Assembly: GCA_905221605.1 (NCBI GenBank)
Contig: CAJNDS010002196.1
Coordinates: 320,001-384,000 of the forward strand
DNA: 64,000 bases
Reading direction: 5' to 3'
DNA from: Symbiodinium natans
Lineage: Eukaryota > Sar > Dinophyceae > Suessiales > Symbiodiniaceae
Every line of letters begins with the position of its first letter. Within the stretch, counting starts at the first letter, position 1. The notes below the pieces were generated by a model. That model searched no databases and had not been told where the DNA came from. It was given only the letters and a program-made list of their open reading frames with translations. Positions 22,919 through 32,989 of this stretch are shown here, piece by piece. The position numbers and the translations under genes were made by a program.

Positions 22919-22984
22919 AGCCTTATGGGGGATCTTCGATACTGGCAGCTCGACCTCTTCGAATCCTTGCGCCGAATGTTTTAG
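22919..22984 (+). CDS. terminal exon, unrecognised
   Basis: After a tgctcag acceptor the frame reads SLMGDLRYWQLDLFESLRRM and stops at TAG. Another exon would be needed between it and 22615-22686 for the phases to match. Confidence 0.4.
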   Translation, partial: SLMGDLRYWQLDLFESLRRMF

Positions 22985-23285
22985 CCAGGGAGCTCTCTTC
23001 TGTGTAGCGTAGCGGGGGCTTGAGTGCAGAAAAAGGAGGGACACACATTGTTTTTGTAGGCTGTCCCGTGGTTTAGCAGAGGGCTGCAGGTGCACGAGAA
23101 AGGGGTTGTGGCTTCTGTGTGGCGGGAGTTCAGGAATCAAGTCTGGGCTTTAGAAAGTCTACAGTTTAAGCTGCCGCTCCTACAATCACCTCGGGGTTAA
23201 GGACGAGCCCCCGACTGCGATCTATGGGGACGCTCTCTGATCATAGCTGCACCATGTTGCACCAATTTTAGACGGGAATGCAGAA

Positions 23286-23342
23286 ATGGCGCGGCGGTTC
23301 ACAAGGAGCCCTACTGACGCCATCAACATCTCCGTTGAATTG
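23286..23342 (+). CDS. possible first exon
   Basis: ATG frame reading MARRFTRSPTDAINISVEL up to a GT donor (gtttaag). A short open stretch at 23361-23410 (SCVRASSLPETRVGI, donor gtaaga) may be the next exon. Confidence 0.3.
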
Positions 23343-23478
23343 GTTTAAGCAAGGCCCATCCAGTCTTGCGTCCGCGCGTCAAGCCTGCCTGAGACCCGGG
23401 TGGGCATTCTGTAAGAATAGGTGCCCAAATATGCTCCAATCGCCTGTTATAGTACTGGCAACCCCCAAAAACCGGTAC

Positions 23479-23601
23479 CCGCAATTTTGGGAAGAGAAGA
23501 CCGCCGATGAGCCTTGCAACCGGGAGATGGGACAATCCATGAGCCTTCACCCTGTGGGGAAGTCAATGAAGTCAATTTCAGGAGCTCTAGGGCTTCGCTG
23601 A
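23479..23601 (+). CDS. possible terminal exon
   Basis: Open frame contains QFWEEKTADEPCNREMGQSM then LHPVGKSMKSISG, ending in TGA 23599-23601. No family recognised. Confidence 0.3.
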   Translation, partial: PQFWEEKTADEPCNREMGQSMSLHPVGKSMKSISGALGLR

Positions 23602-23901
23602 GTTTAGGGCTCGGGGATCTCTGACTCCGGGGATCTCTGACTCCTAGTTCTGAGTATACCTCAACTCCGAACCGGAAGTGCGTCTTCAAGGCTCTAGTCC
23701 CGGACAGTCAGTGCGGAGGAGGTGGAAGAGCCGCCGTGACCGCGCTCCCCCTTCCCGGCGAAATTCATCCTCAGCTGCGAAATCGAGCAGCTGAGTTTAA
23801 TCTGCTGGAATTTGACAAGCCCAGGCCAAGTGCTCTGGTTTTGGAGGATTTTGGGCGTAAGGCATTTGGGTCTTAAAGATCTTTGAGGGTTTTAGGCTCT
23901 C

Positions 23902-24027
23902 CCGGTGGCGCCTACACAGTCTATTCGCACGGGGCCTGGGTCTCGGAGTCTTTGCAACAGAGCATCAAGCGGGCCGCAGGGGTGATAGCAAGAACAATCC
24001 CAAACACCGCTGAATTTGAATCCTGAA
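23902..24027 (+). CDS. possible terminal exon
   Basis: Open frame contains YTVYSHGAWVSESLQQSIKR then AAGVIARTIPNTAEFES and a TGA. Well-formed amphipathic composition; no family recognised. Confidence 0.4.
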
Positions 24028-24060
24028 CACTCAGCCCCATCGCCTCCCGGCCTGCCCCTT

Positions 24061-24195
24061 AGCACCCGGGTGTTCTGCTGGAAATTGGCCACGATGTTGG
24101 CCTACTGCTGCAAGTGCGGCAGTGCAAGGAAGTATCAGCAGCCGGCCCGTGGAACCCGCAGGAGGAAAATCGGGATCTCGTTCTCGTCGTTGTTT
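24061..24195 (+). CDS. possible exon
   Basis: After a cccttag acceptor one frame reads GVLLEIGHDVGLLLQVRQCK then EVSAAGPWNPQEENRDLV. Two other frames are open, one of them continuous with the RS-rich frame downstream. Confidence 0.3.
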
Positions 24196-24354
24196 GGACT
24201 TGGGGTCATCCGCTTCATCCGCTTCCTCCCAAGATCCAGCATCCTCAAACCCCAAAGTCCCTAAACTTCCCCCAGCCCTCCAGGCTCGACAACCTTCGTG
24301 GCAAAACATGGCAAACCTGCAGCTGAACATACCATCCAATTGCACACGCCCATC

Positions 24355-24511
24355 AGCAGCAGACTCAGTGCTTTGCATCCCTAGAGCTTCTCTCAGCCCA
24401 GGCCGGGACCTCAGCCGCTCGCTTAGCCACAGCCAGGGCCGGAAGCGGTCACGCTCCCCGGATCCGGGGAGCGGCGGCTCAAGGAGAAGCGCGCCAAGGC
24501 TCGGAGCTTGA
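24355..24511 (+). CDS. RS-rich C-terminal exon (SR-protein-like tail)
   Basis: After a catcag acceptor the frame reads SLSPGRDLSRSLSHSQGRKR followed by SRSPDPGSGGSRRS and a TGA. Arg/Ser-dipeptide tails like this are typical of SR splicing factors and related RNA-processing proteins. A second Arg/Ser-rich open stretch at 23715-23793 (RRRWKSRRDRAPPSRRNSSS) may be part of the same gene. No RRM was found next to it. Confidence 0.45.
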
Positions 24512-24544
24512 ATGGGGGAAAGAGGGGAAAGAGGGGTGTGTTGG

Positions 24545-24829
24545 ATGACGCTAGAAGTTTTTCTGAACTTTGGAGGCGCCGTCCAAGTGGAAAGCAGCTC
24601 CTTTCAGCTCCTTTCCGAATGCGCCCAACTCAAGCTGTTGGTGGCGCCCAACTCCCTGAGCATCGTTGTAAGTATGCTTCCAGGGTGCAAAGCACCGCAT
24701 GTCGAACGACCTTCGGACCTTCTCCAAAGCACCAGTGAACGACATAGTCTCCTCACCGACCTTTTGAGGGCTGGCTCCTCAACCGACACATCGTTTCCAA
24801 GTCGTGCCGCTGCAGTAGTTCCGCTCTGA
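24545..24829 (+). CDS. 94-codon open frame starting with ATG
   Basis: Uninterrupted frame from MTLEVFLNFGGAVQVESSSF through QLLSECAQLKLLVAPNSLSI to a TGA at 24827-24829. A gtaagt at 24668 could be a donor, but the nearest in-phase acceptor is only 25 bp away, so it is more likely read through. No family recognised. Confidence 0.4.
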   Translation: MTLEVFLNFGGAVQVESSSFQLLSECAQLKLLVAPNSLSIVVSMLPGCKAPHVERPSDLLQSTSERHSLLTDLLRAGSSTDTSFPSRAAAVVPL

Positions 24830-24865
24830 GGGCGCGCTCAAGAATATGATAATTTCTATGATGCT

Positions 24866-24977
24866 TTCCACTATGTTCCACTCGGTTCCTTTCCACTAGG
24901 TTCTCCACTAGGTTCTCCACTCGGTTCTCCACTCGGTTCTCCACTCGGTTCTCCACTCGGTTCTCCACTCGGTTCGA
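24866..24977. repeat. 12-bp minisatellite TTCTCCACTCGG
   Basis: About nine imperfect copies of a 12-bp unit (ttctccactcgg / ttctccactagg). Confidence 0.9.
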
Positions 24978-25241
24978 CTGGGTTCCCCTAGCTGGCCGCT
25001 AGGGCCGCTGGGGCTTTCAACCACCTACCTCCATACCTTTTGCTGGCAGGAGTATTCTGAGCCTTCAGGCTTGTGAGTGGCTGAAAGCTTTTGTACTTCA
25101 GGGTTTCGAGCTTGAGGCTTCAGGGTTGATATCAGTTGGTTGAGGGAAGCGGCTCCATCGACATTCGCCCCTAAGCCACGCAGGCCCTCGAGAGGGCGAA
25201 GCTATGCGTCCGGGAAGGCTGGGATCTTCCAACCGGGACTC

Positions 25242-25292
25242 GTTTAGGGTTTAGGGTTTAGGGTTTAGGGTTTAGGGAACCCTAAACCCTAA
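25242..25292. repeat. TTTAGGG array abutting a CCCTAAA array
   Basis: Five TTTAGGG units run directly into two CCCTAAA units with no loop beyond AA, then tcctttgcag, a good 3' splice-site sequence. RNA from this stretch would fold on itself. Confidence 0.9.
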
Positions 25293-25861
25293 ATCCTTTG
25301 CAGTGTAGGGATTTGGGACATTGCCGTGCTGCCGGCGGTGTTCCGCAGAGCGCTGTCAGGATCCACGGTGCCGTTTCATCTTCATCCAAAGTCATGTCAT
25401 GGCCTGATCTCCGCATTCCCGAGGTCCACAAACTAAGGCCCATGCCCTGCGGCTAAAGAGAGGGAGAGCAATTCTGTTGAGCCGCAAGGTCTACCTCCAC
25501 CCCCCCCCCCCCAAGCCCAAAACGAAAGCACATCAAACTAGGAGTGAAGCCGCACAAGCTGTCAGCAGTGTGTCCCTTGAAGCTTCGCTGTTCTTGGAGC
25601 CGAAGGTCCGCAGGGCGCACAGTGCCGCACGAAGCGTGGCAAACAGCCGGAGTCTGAGTTTGAATAGACACGGGGGGTTGACTTGAGTTGTAGGGCAACT
25701 GTTGTTGAATGATCTTCTGTTGCTGTTCTTTCTTTGTCGCCCCTTTTTATCAAACAGTTTTAGATCAATCCCTAGGTCGTGTCGCCTTTTGAAGGCTCAA
25801 GATCCGGGGTACTGGTCGAAGCTCAGCCTGGGGTTCTGATGGCCAAGATCGTTCACCCCGC

Positions 25862-25939
25862 AGAAAGGTCCTAGAAGCGTGACTCGCAACAGAAGTGACA
25901 GCCTAGAGCGCCTGCTCCAGCACCTGCACCTTGAACAAT
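25862..25939 (+). CDS. terminal exon, unrecognised
   Basis: After a ccccgcag acceptor the frame reads KGPRSVTRNRSDSLERLLQH and continues LHLEQ to a TGA. Confidence 0.35.
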
Positions 25940-26009
25940 GAAGGGGGAGAAGATGATTGAAGATTGAGACACCTAGGAAGCGTCGAAGGCGCCAGTCTGG
26001 TTCTTGAGC

Positions 26010-26257
26010 CCGCAAGATCCCAACAATTTCCAAGCTGTTAAAGGTGAAGACTACAACGAGCTGAAGGCGTCTCTGTCTCCATCGGATTGGCGTTTCTCGT
26101 TCTGCAACGCTGATTGCCGAGACTCCTGATTGCCTTTCTGCGACGAACACGGCGACAGCTTGGAGTGTCTGAGCTGCCAGGACTATTTGGCTTCGGGCCA
26201 GCCTCCGCGCGCGAAGCCAGCGAAGGGCAAGAAGGCTGGGAGAAGGGCTTGGGATTG
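26010..26257 (+). CDS. Cys-rich frame interrupted by one in-frame TGA
   Basis: Reads NNFQAVKGEDYNELKASLSP then SDWRFSFCNADCRDS, a TGA at 26126-26128, then LPFCDEHGDSLECLSCQDYL and a lysine-rich end stopping at TGA 26255-26257. Cys and His spacing on both sides looks like one zinc-binding unit. Either the first TGA is a true stop, or an unseen splice event removes it, or the locus is damaged. Another frame is partly open after 26122. Confidence 0.3.
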
Positions 26258-26317
26258 AAGGTGTTGGGCTCGCGACCTACCCAATAATCAGGGAATTCTA
26301 GGGGGTTTACATTGCAG

Positions 26318-26426
26318 GCCGGACGGCTTTGGATCTTGCATGTCGAGGCGTCCCAGAAGAACCTGCTGCAGCGGGAGGGCCGGCCGCAGGCGTCACTTTC
26401 GCGCAGGCCCTCTTCCCCTTCGGCTC
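26318..26426 (+). CDS. orphan exon
   Basis: After attgcag the frame reads AGRLWILHVEASQKNLLQRE then GRPQASLSRRPSSPSA to a GT donor (gtagtc). Good codon composition; no family recognised. Confidence 0.45.
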
Positions 26427-26550
26427 GTAGTCTAGGGCGTCTAAGGTTAAGGTTTGCTCATGTTTCGGGTTCGCGAAGCCTCCTGAAACCCGATTTAGGT
26501 TTTCGGGTTTCTCTGGTATGAGGGCTTCACGAACTTGACTACCGGGGGCT

Positions 26551-26645
26551 CTCGGGCGTGGGAATTGAACATTAAGAAATATAGTTGGTGTGACGCATGC
26601 GACACTCCCGGAAAGCATGGTCATGACCAGAACCGTGGACCTCAA
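26551..26645 (+). CDS. possible exon with a Cys/His cluster
   Basis: Open frame contains KKYSWCDACDTPGKHGHDQN (WCxxC...HxH), suggestive of a small zinc site. C-rich telomere-like DNA follows at 26690-26740. Splice sites unclear. Confidence 0.35.
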
Positions 26646-26827
26646 ACCTTCAATGACAACCAAAGCCACCCCTCAACCAATTTCTCAAACCCGGCCCCTA
26701 GGGCCCAACAAACTCAAACCCAAACGCTAACCCCTGAACACCAAGCTCTACTACTATGAATATGAAGTCGCGGCTCAAGCAAGAACTCCGAGAGTTCGGC
26801 TGGGGGTAGAGGGCGGGCTAACATTGC

Positions 26828-27022
26828 TTGCTACTGTTCCTGCTACTGCTACTGCTACTGCTACTGCTACTGCTACTGCTATCGCTACTGCTACTGCTAC
26901 TGCTACTGCTTTTACTGCTACTGCTTTTACTGCTACTGCTTTTACTGCTACTGCTTTTGCTGCTACTGCTTTTGCTGCTGCTGCTTTTGCTTCTGCTGCT
27001 GCTGCTGCTACTGCTGCTGCTA
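26828..27022. repeat. (CTGCTA)n hexa/trinucleotide array
   Basis: About 195 bp of CTGCTA repeats with CTGCTTTTA variants. It is open in all forward frames as homopolymeric protein; I treat it as a non-coding microsatellite. Confidence 0.9.
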
Positions 27023-27154
27023 ACTACGACGACGACGACGACTCTTAAATACATAGTGATGTTTTTCAACCTTCATCTGTTGGAAAATATGAGCATGATT
27101 ATCATTGTTATCATGATCTTGATTGTTGATGTTATTGGCCCGTTTGAGAAGTAG

Positions 27155-27256
27155 CTTTCTTCGGTGGTCTCTACTGGCCCTCAGGCGCCAACCTGAGGAT
27201 CCGCCTTTGCGCAAGCGACGCAAGCGCGTGCACCTGGTGCCCCTGGCGTTTGCATG
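27155..27256 (+). CDS. orphan basic exon
   Basis: After gtag the frame reads LRWSLLALRRQPEDPPLRKR then RKRVHLVPLAFA to a GT donor that opens TTTGGGGTTTAGG-type DNA. Possible nuclear-localisation-like RKRRKR cluster. No family recognised. Confidence 0.4.
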
Positions 27257-27448
27257 GTTTGGGCTTAGAGGGCTCATTGGGGTTTAGGTTTCATTAGTTC
27301 ATGAGGGCTTGGTTTCCGGTTGGGGCTTAGGGTGTACGCTTGAGTGTTCTGTTAGTCGAATTTGGGGTTTCGGGTTTGGAGGGGGCTGTCTTCGATTTGA
27401 AGATTCGCACAGGCGTGGGGTTTCGGGTTTGGGGATTTCAGCACGCAA

Positions 27449-27545
27449 GGCTGAGTGTGGTTTTATGCAATCTGGTCACGGGCGGATAGCTTTGCCAGCG
27501 CAAAAGCAGCCTGGTCCCGGCTTCGAACAGTTGAGGGCTCGGGGG
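27449..27545 (+). CDS. possible exon
   Basis: Open frame after cgcaag reads AECGFMQSGHGRIALPAQKQ then PGPGFEQLRARG. It is preceded by G-rich DNA and followed by CCCTAAA-type DNA, the reverse of the usual exon setting, which lowers confidence. Confidence 0.3.
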
Positions 27546-27763
27546 CCAAGCTAAGCCCTAAACCCGAAACACCTTAATCCCTGACCCTAAACCCTAGACC
27601 TCAACTAATTTGGGCCACTAGGGTCGTTGTGAGACGCGAAGGTGCCAAACCCAGATGCAATGAGAGCTGCTCCTTGGCTTTTTTGAGCCCTGGTTTACAG
27701 GCCCTTAACCACCTCTAAGTTTCCGCCTGCCGACCTCGGTTCCCATCGCTAAACACCGAAAAC

Positions 27764-28048
27764 ATGCGTCTGAAGGGAGGGAGGGATGGTAGAAGCCCTT
27801 CAATCATCGGCTTTACCCAGGACGAACCCTATGATGGCGAGTCCGGGCGAAGCAAGGCCGGTGTGTCCTTGAAGTTCAGTGCGCGGCAGCGCCACCTCAT
27901 GTTATGGAGTTCAACGGGCAACTCTGTTACGGAACTGGCAACGTTCCACTCCAAAAAGGAGTCGTCGTTTTTTTGCATTGATGGTTGCGCATGCGCCTTC
28001 TGCAGCCCTGAATCCCTAGAAGCAAGCGCAAAAACCCTAAACGATTGA
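27764..28048 (+). CDS. 94-codon ATG frame
   Basis: Continuous frame containing DGRSPSIIGFTQDEPYDGES then FSARQRHLMLWSSTGNSVTE and CIDGCACAFC, ending in TGA. Two other frames are partly open here, so this is tentative. Confidence 0.3.
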   Translation: MRLKGGRDGRSPSIIGFTQDEPYDGESGRSKAGVSLKFSARQRHLMLWSSTGNSVTELATFHSKKESSFFCIDGCACAFCSPESLEASAKTLND

Positions 28049-28343
28049 GTATGATAGCACAGCTCTAGACATGACGCCACAGACCCTCAGCAAAGCAGTT
28101 TATCGGAACGACACATGGCCCCTTCCCTTCCCAGTAGTGAAACGAGGCGTCGCTCGCATGTGCTGAATTGCCTTGGTTCACTTGAAGAACACTCAAATCG
28201 AACACGCTTGCAGCAAGTCCGGATCCCAAGACAGACCCCTCAGGATTCGTGGGCAGAGGCGAACACGCGATTTTGTCAAGTTTCCTGCAAGCACCCAGCA
28301 GCCAAATCCTGTGACAGGAAGCTGATGGGGCTTCTGTTCAGGC

Positions 28344-28556
28344 TTGGGCTCCGTGTGGTTGGTCTTGATTCTTGATTTTGTGCGGAGCTTCTTTCGGAGC
28401 CAAGCGTCTGTACTTCCCGAACGCAGGAGGTCCAACGAGTTCGCCTGGAGTGCCGTCGAGCGCAAGAGGCATGGTGTTTCGATGCCTTTTCTCAAGGGTG
28501 AGGTTCCTGGCATGCCCAGCCCAATGTTCTCACAAAGGCTCCTGAAGCTGTTTTGA
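28344..28556 (+). CDS. possible coding frame
   Basis: Contains ERRRSNEFAWSAVERKRHGV then SMPFLKGEVPGMPSPMF, ending at TGA. A second frame over the same bases (SVCTSRTQEVQRVRLECRRA) is equally open, so the frame is undecided. Confidence 0.25.
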   Translation: MGSVWLVLILDFVRSFFRSQASVLPERRRSNEFAWSAVERKRHGVSMPFLKGEVPGMPSPMFSQRLLKLF

Positions 28557-28589
28557 CAAGTCCTGAACTTGTTGAACTGAAGCCGCATC

Positions 28590-28823
28590 ATGCGAGTGGC
28601 TGAAGTCCAATTGAAATTTTCAGTTTGGGAAGGAAGCTCCGGCGTTCAGCCTCAAACCACCAGCGTTCGTTTCAGGTGGCCCGACGAGCTCAAGCTGAAT
28701 GCCGGGTTCCCAGAAATTTGGCCCGAATCGCACCATGATCAGCAGACGCTTGTACTAGGGTTATCTAGGGTCGACATAGGGTTGGGTAGAGGAAAGCATG
28801 CCGGATGCCTGCCTAGCCTGTAA
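28590..28823 (+). CDS. 77-codon ATG frame
   Basis: Reads MRVAEVQLKFSVWEGSSGVQ then PQTTSVRFRWPDELKLNAGF and stops at TAA. The alternation of hydrophobic and polar residues suggests beta strands. No family recognised. Confidence 0.35.
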   Translation: MRVAEVQLKFSVWEGSSGVQPQTTSVRFRWPDELKLNAGFPEIWPESHHDQQTLVLGLSRVDIGLGRGKHAGCLPSL

Positions 28824-29730
28824 GCAGGACCGTCTACTTGTCAGAGGGCTATTGACGAATGCCAGCAGCTGTGTAAGCCGTTGCGTTGCGAGTCGGCACA
28901 GAAGCTTGTGGAGAAGCAATCGCAAAGTTTCCTTGAATGCTGTATCGTAAACTCAAGCCCCAAACCCGAAACCTCAAATCCTAGACCCTAAGCCCCAAAC
29001 CCTGAACCGTATGGACCCTAGGCCGGCGTGCGAAAGAGGAGTCGCGTCGGGCCATGGAGGCTACTGGGGCATTTGGGGCTTTGGCGGGCCTTGGGAAGGT
29101 TTGCGGGGTTTGTGGGTTTGTGGGGTTTGTAGGGTTAGGGTTTGGGGTGTAGGGTTTGGGGGCGTAAGGGTCTCTGCGTTCAGGGTCTCTGCGTGTCTTT
29201 GGAGGTCCCACTTCCGTTCGGCTGGCTTAGGGTTTGCGGGGATGCTCGGCCGAGAGTGTAGGGCAGTTTAGGGTTCACAGTTCAGGTTACCAGGCCCCTT
29301 GAGTCTCGTGGGATCAGGACTCAGAACCAGTTCAGAGCCTTTCGGACGGGAGGTGAAACTTAGTCGACCCAACGCATCAAGATATTGCACTCTCGACGCG
29401 TGCAGGGCAGCCACAGACAGTTTTTGTTTGATAGACGGTACGACCCAGCAAAGCCAAAATCCCATGGATCATGGAACGTTTTGATAAGTTTTGGGCCAAA
29501 CCCGACCTTGCACTTTCCCTGAGGAGTCGCGCAGAGCAAAAGAGGAGTCCGACCGTGCCAAGGTCCGACTGTGCTGCTCAGGCGGTGTTGGAACTACTGT
29601 ATAGATGTCTATTTGGAGGCTTTAGGATTGGGCTTGTGCTCGCTGGTGGCCGAGCTTTGGTGTGAGGTGAGGGCTCTCAGGGCGTTTGGGCTGTAGCCCT
29701 TTGGGCCCACCCTGACTGTCCCTTACTGAG

Positions 29731-29816
29731 AGGCGCAAGCAAGTTCAGCCTTAGGAAAGCCTCCAGCCTCTTGACCCACAGCCCGGAGCTTGCCGGCTGT
29801 CAAGCCCAAAATTCTG
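29731..29816 (+). CDS. orphan exon
   Basis: After a ctgag acceptor the frame reads GASKFSLRKASSLLTHSPEL then AGCQ, followed within 20 bp by CCC(T)AAA DNA. Confidence 0.35.
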
Positions 29817-29930
29817 CAAACCTTATCCGAAACCCCAAGCCCTAAACCCCAAACCCCAAACCCTAAACCCTAGACCCTAAACCCTCAACCCTACAAACCC
29901 TAAAATGCCAAGCCCCTGAAGCCCTTTGGC

Positions 29931-30010
29931 TCTCACGGACAGGACCAGATCCGAGCCTGGGAGGTGACTGGGGAACACGGGGAGGCTTCTCTTGAATCTA
30001 AGGCTAAGGT
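29931..30010 (+). CDS. orphan exon
   Basis: CCCTAAA-type DNA (29840-29910) precedes a frame reading SHGQDQIRAWEVTGEHGEAS then LESKAKVGT. A GT donor may lie at 29973 instead of reading through. Confidence 0.3.
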
Positions 30011-30361
30011 TGGAACTAGGGCCCTTAGCATGGGCCCCTTGTTTAAAGAGATTTAAAGGGATCCGAAGTATGGGCCCTTATTCTGTAAAGTGTATACATA
30101 AGGGTTATAGAAGAGGGGGCCCAAGTTAAGGGCATGTCATATTGAAGGTTCATGTGTTTAGTGTAAAGGGTAAAGGAAGGTTCATGGGTAGGTCATGGGT
30201 AGGAGGGTATACGTAGAGGGTCGTGTCGTGTTTCAGAGCCCTTTGCGAGTTTGTTTTAAGAATTTACAGCTACGGAGAGGCATTTTTCCGGGGCACGCGG
30301 CTTGCTTTTCAAGTCACCAAATTGCAACATATACAGCCAACAGCATGCATATGGCAGGCAA

Positions 30362-30410
30362 GCACGCACGCACGCACGCACGTACGCGCACACACACACA
30401 CACACATGCT
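30362..30410. repeat. (CACG)n/(CA)n microsatellite
   Basis: Short CACG then CA run. Confidence 0.85.
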
Positions 30411-30655
30411 GTTTCGATGCTCTACGAGCTTAAGATCACACCAGAAGTCCTTTACTTGTATAAGGTGGCAGTTTCATGCTGGTACTTCGCCGGATACTCT
30501 GCCAACGCAGCTTCATGTGCTTCAGCCACGCTTCATACACGCCGCTTTCGCGCAGACCTATACAGGTTGCCCCGACCATGATGCCACGAAAAAGAACCTA
30601 GGGGTGAAGGTGGCCCCCCCTCACCCGAAAATGATACCTTTAACCCCTCATCCAG

Positions 30656-30754
30656 GAGCAGCATGGAAACTGGAACAGCTCCTGGGACTGGGACGAGGAG
30701 GGCTGGCAACCAGACCCAGAGGAGTGGCCGCATCTGGACGAGGCGTGCTTGTAG
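30656..30754 (+). CDS. terminal exon, Trp-rich acidic tail
   Basis: After an atccag acceptor the frame reads EQHGNWNSSWDWDEEGWQPD then PEEWPHLDEACL and a TAG. Trp/Asp/Glu-rich disordered tails like this are frequent in dinoflagellate proteins in my experience of the group; the upstream gene is not identified. Confidence 0.5.
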   Translation, partial: EQHGNWNSSWDWDEEGWQPDPEEWPHLDEACL

Positions 30755-31044
30755 GGCGCGGGGTGCTGTCAAGGTTGTCAGGATTCACAAAAGCTTCATC
30801 GGGGATTCATAAGGGGATGCGTAGAAAACTCAAAGGGGAATCGTAAGGGATTCACGGGGGAGTCGTGGGAGATTGATGGGGGATTTATGGCAGGTTCATG
30901 GTGTTCATTGGAATCTGAAACTGGGGGATGAGAAGCCTTCAGGCTTCATAGCGGTTCCTTGCTCGGTCTTCAAATCTAGCTTCGATTTCTGTGGCTTGGG
31001 GATGCTTGGATTGCGTCTGATACGAGCCAGTGCTTTGCTTGCAG

Positions 31045-31112
31045 GTTGATCCCCGGAAGAAGGATGGCAACAAGGCGTGCCCATGGTTCATTGTGCTTCG
31101 TTCAAGTGGAGG
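31045..31112 (+). CDS. orphan exon
   Basis: After gcttgcag the frame reads VDPRKKDGNKACPWFIVLRS then SGG to a GT donor (gtggcc). Clean acceptor, donor and composition; no family recognised. Confidence 0.5.
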
Positions 31113-31587
31113 GTGGCCTCAGACCCTAAACCGATGATCGCGCCCCAACCCAAAGAATGCCGAGGGGGGAGGATTCTGCTTTGAGGCTGTTAAGACGAGA
31201 CTCTCGGCTTTCGTAGTGAGGGGCAAGAAAGGAAGTGTAGGGAAGGTTTTGGGCCCCCAGGTTCGGGTTCAGAGCCCCCCAGAGGGCCCAGAGGGCCCGT
31301 GAGGCTTCCCCTGAGAAAAGCTGAAGCCCCAAACCAGAGTGGCCCCCTGCCTGCTTTCTAAGGCTCGGCTGCAGCCTGCAGCCCGAGAGCCCTCGCAGGC
31401 GAGCAGGGCCGCAGGTTTTGGGGCGTGGCTCTTTGCACTTTGGGAGATGGTAGAGGTCGGTTGAAGAGTTTAGGGCAGGGTCGCCCCTCGATATCCGGTC
31501 CTGTGTTTTGTGGTGGTGTTAGAGGGGTTTGAGCCGGCGACGGCCTCGCCACCCCGTGATATTTCAGCATTTTCGATCTCCCCGCAG

Positions 31588-31730
31588 CCGCCAACGTTAG
31601 AGTAAACAGCACATTGGCTGGCGCTTTGACTTGTGCCATGTTGACGAACACTCCTCCCCTGCATCCGAGCACTTGGCCCCAGGCCCGGCAAGAGTCCGCC
31701 TGGGCTTGGACTTGCTACCGCAACGGCTGG
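31588..31730 (+). CDS. orphan exon
   Basis: After ccccgcag the frame reads NVRVNSTLAGALTCAMLTNT then PPLHPSTWPQARQESAWAWT to a GT donor (gtgggg). CCCTAAA-type DNA follows within 60 bp. No family recognised. Confidence 0.45.
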
Positions 31731-31864
31731 GTGGGGGCCCTATTGAACGTTTGTTTAGAGTTTTTAGGGTAGGAACCTAAACCCTAAATGAACCCTAACC
31801 CCTAAACCCTAAAGCCGAAACCGCGGGTGGGGGTGCTTCAAGTTATCGTCTCTCTCTCTCTCTC

Positions 31865-32420
31865 TTTATAAGTGGCTTTGCTCCAAAAAAGACCCCTTAA
31901 TTTAGGCTTTTCGCCAGTGTTCTCTCTTGCCAAATAATAGAGCCACAATAGGAGGACCAACAATTCCAAAACACTAAAAGTTCAGTGGCGCGAGACATCT
32001 AATGCAGAGCAGGAAAACAAACATTGCAGCATGCTATTGAAAGTGCCCCCTTCTGTTTCTGGAAGCTGCAAGTGAGGAAAGAGTTCATGATTTCTGTGTA
32101 TGCTTGTGGTGTTGCTTCCTCTGACTTTGATTTGGGTTGGGTTGGCTCCTCTTAAGGGTTCTACTAGAAGAGTTTTTCTCGGCCGGCGAGTTGGGGAGTT
32201 GGGGAGGGGTTTGAAGTCGCTTGCCGTGAAATATGGATTTGTCTTTTTCTGTTTTGATGATTGCATTTGCCCACCCTACGAACAACACTAGGAAAGACAC
32301 GCAAGAACAACAAACACGACATTGACAACCCGCAAGCCAAAAAACACCGGACCAAGTTTTGCACACTGTATTAGATGACATATGATTGTAAACCTCCTGT
32401 TGTTGTCGTTGATTTCAAAA
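31865..32420. other. AT-richer gene-free island
   Basis: Begins after a short (TC)n run at 31848-31866. Contains long weak reverse frames rich in Asn, Gln and Lys, without splice signals or family resemblance. Possibly a decayed insertion; no ends identified. Confidence 0.35.
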
Positions 32421-32577
32421 GCGTTGTTGTGCCTTCATGATGTGAGACGTTCAGCATCTGTAGGCCAGTAAGAATGTTGAAAAGTGGAGTCCGAGGCCGA
32501 TCGGTTTTCTTGTAAACCTCAGTAAACCTCCCCCACTTTTGCTAAAAACATCCTTGGTGCTGGCTTGCGCCTTGAAG

Positions 32578-32702
32578 AGTGGGGGCTGTGTGCACCAGAT
32601 GCGGAACGAGGCCAACCCTTCATCGAGGCCGACCAACGCCGACGTTCGGCGGAAGGCAGAGCCCGGCTGAGTAGCTCCATGCTGTCTTTCAAGCTCTTGT
32701 GA
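32578..32702 (+). CDS. terminal exon, unrecognised
   Basis: Frame reads CAPDAERGQPFIEADQRRRS then AEGRARLSSSMLSFKLL and a TGA. It may extend upstream to 32530 (AKNILGAGLRLEEWG). Charged and helical. Confidence 0.4.
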
Positions 32703-32989
32703 CTTAGTAAGTCCACTTAGTATCCACTAGAATCCCTAGAAAAACCCGATGATAGCTTCCATAACCCACTTTTTTCGAACTTAAGTCCAAAGGGCTTCGG
32801 AGTATGAACCGCTTCGTTCTCCTGGCAGCCCAGGCCAACACGAAGAATCCAACCCCAGAGAGCCCGACAGAACTCAGGCGCCATGGGGGCCCTTCAGGAT
32901 GTGGAGTGGCTTTGTAGGATCTTGACTCGGTTTAGGGTTTGGGGTTTAGGGTTTAGGGTTTCGGGACCAAGCTTGCATCCCAAAAGGGC

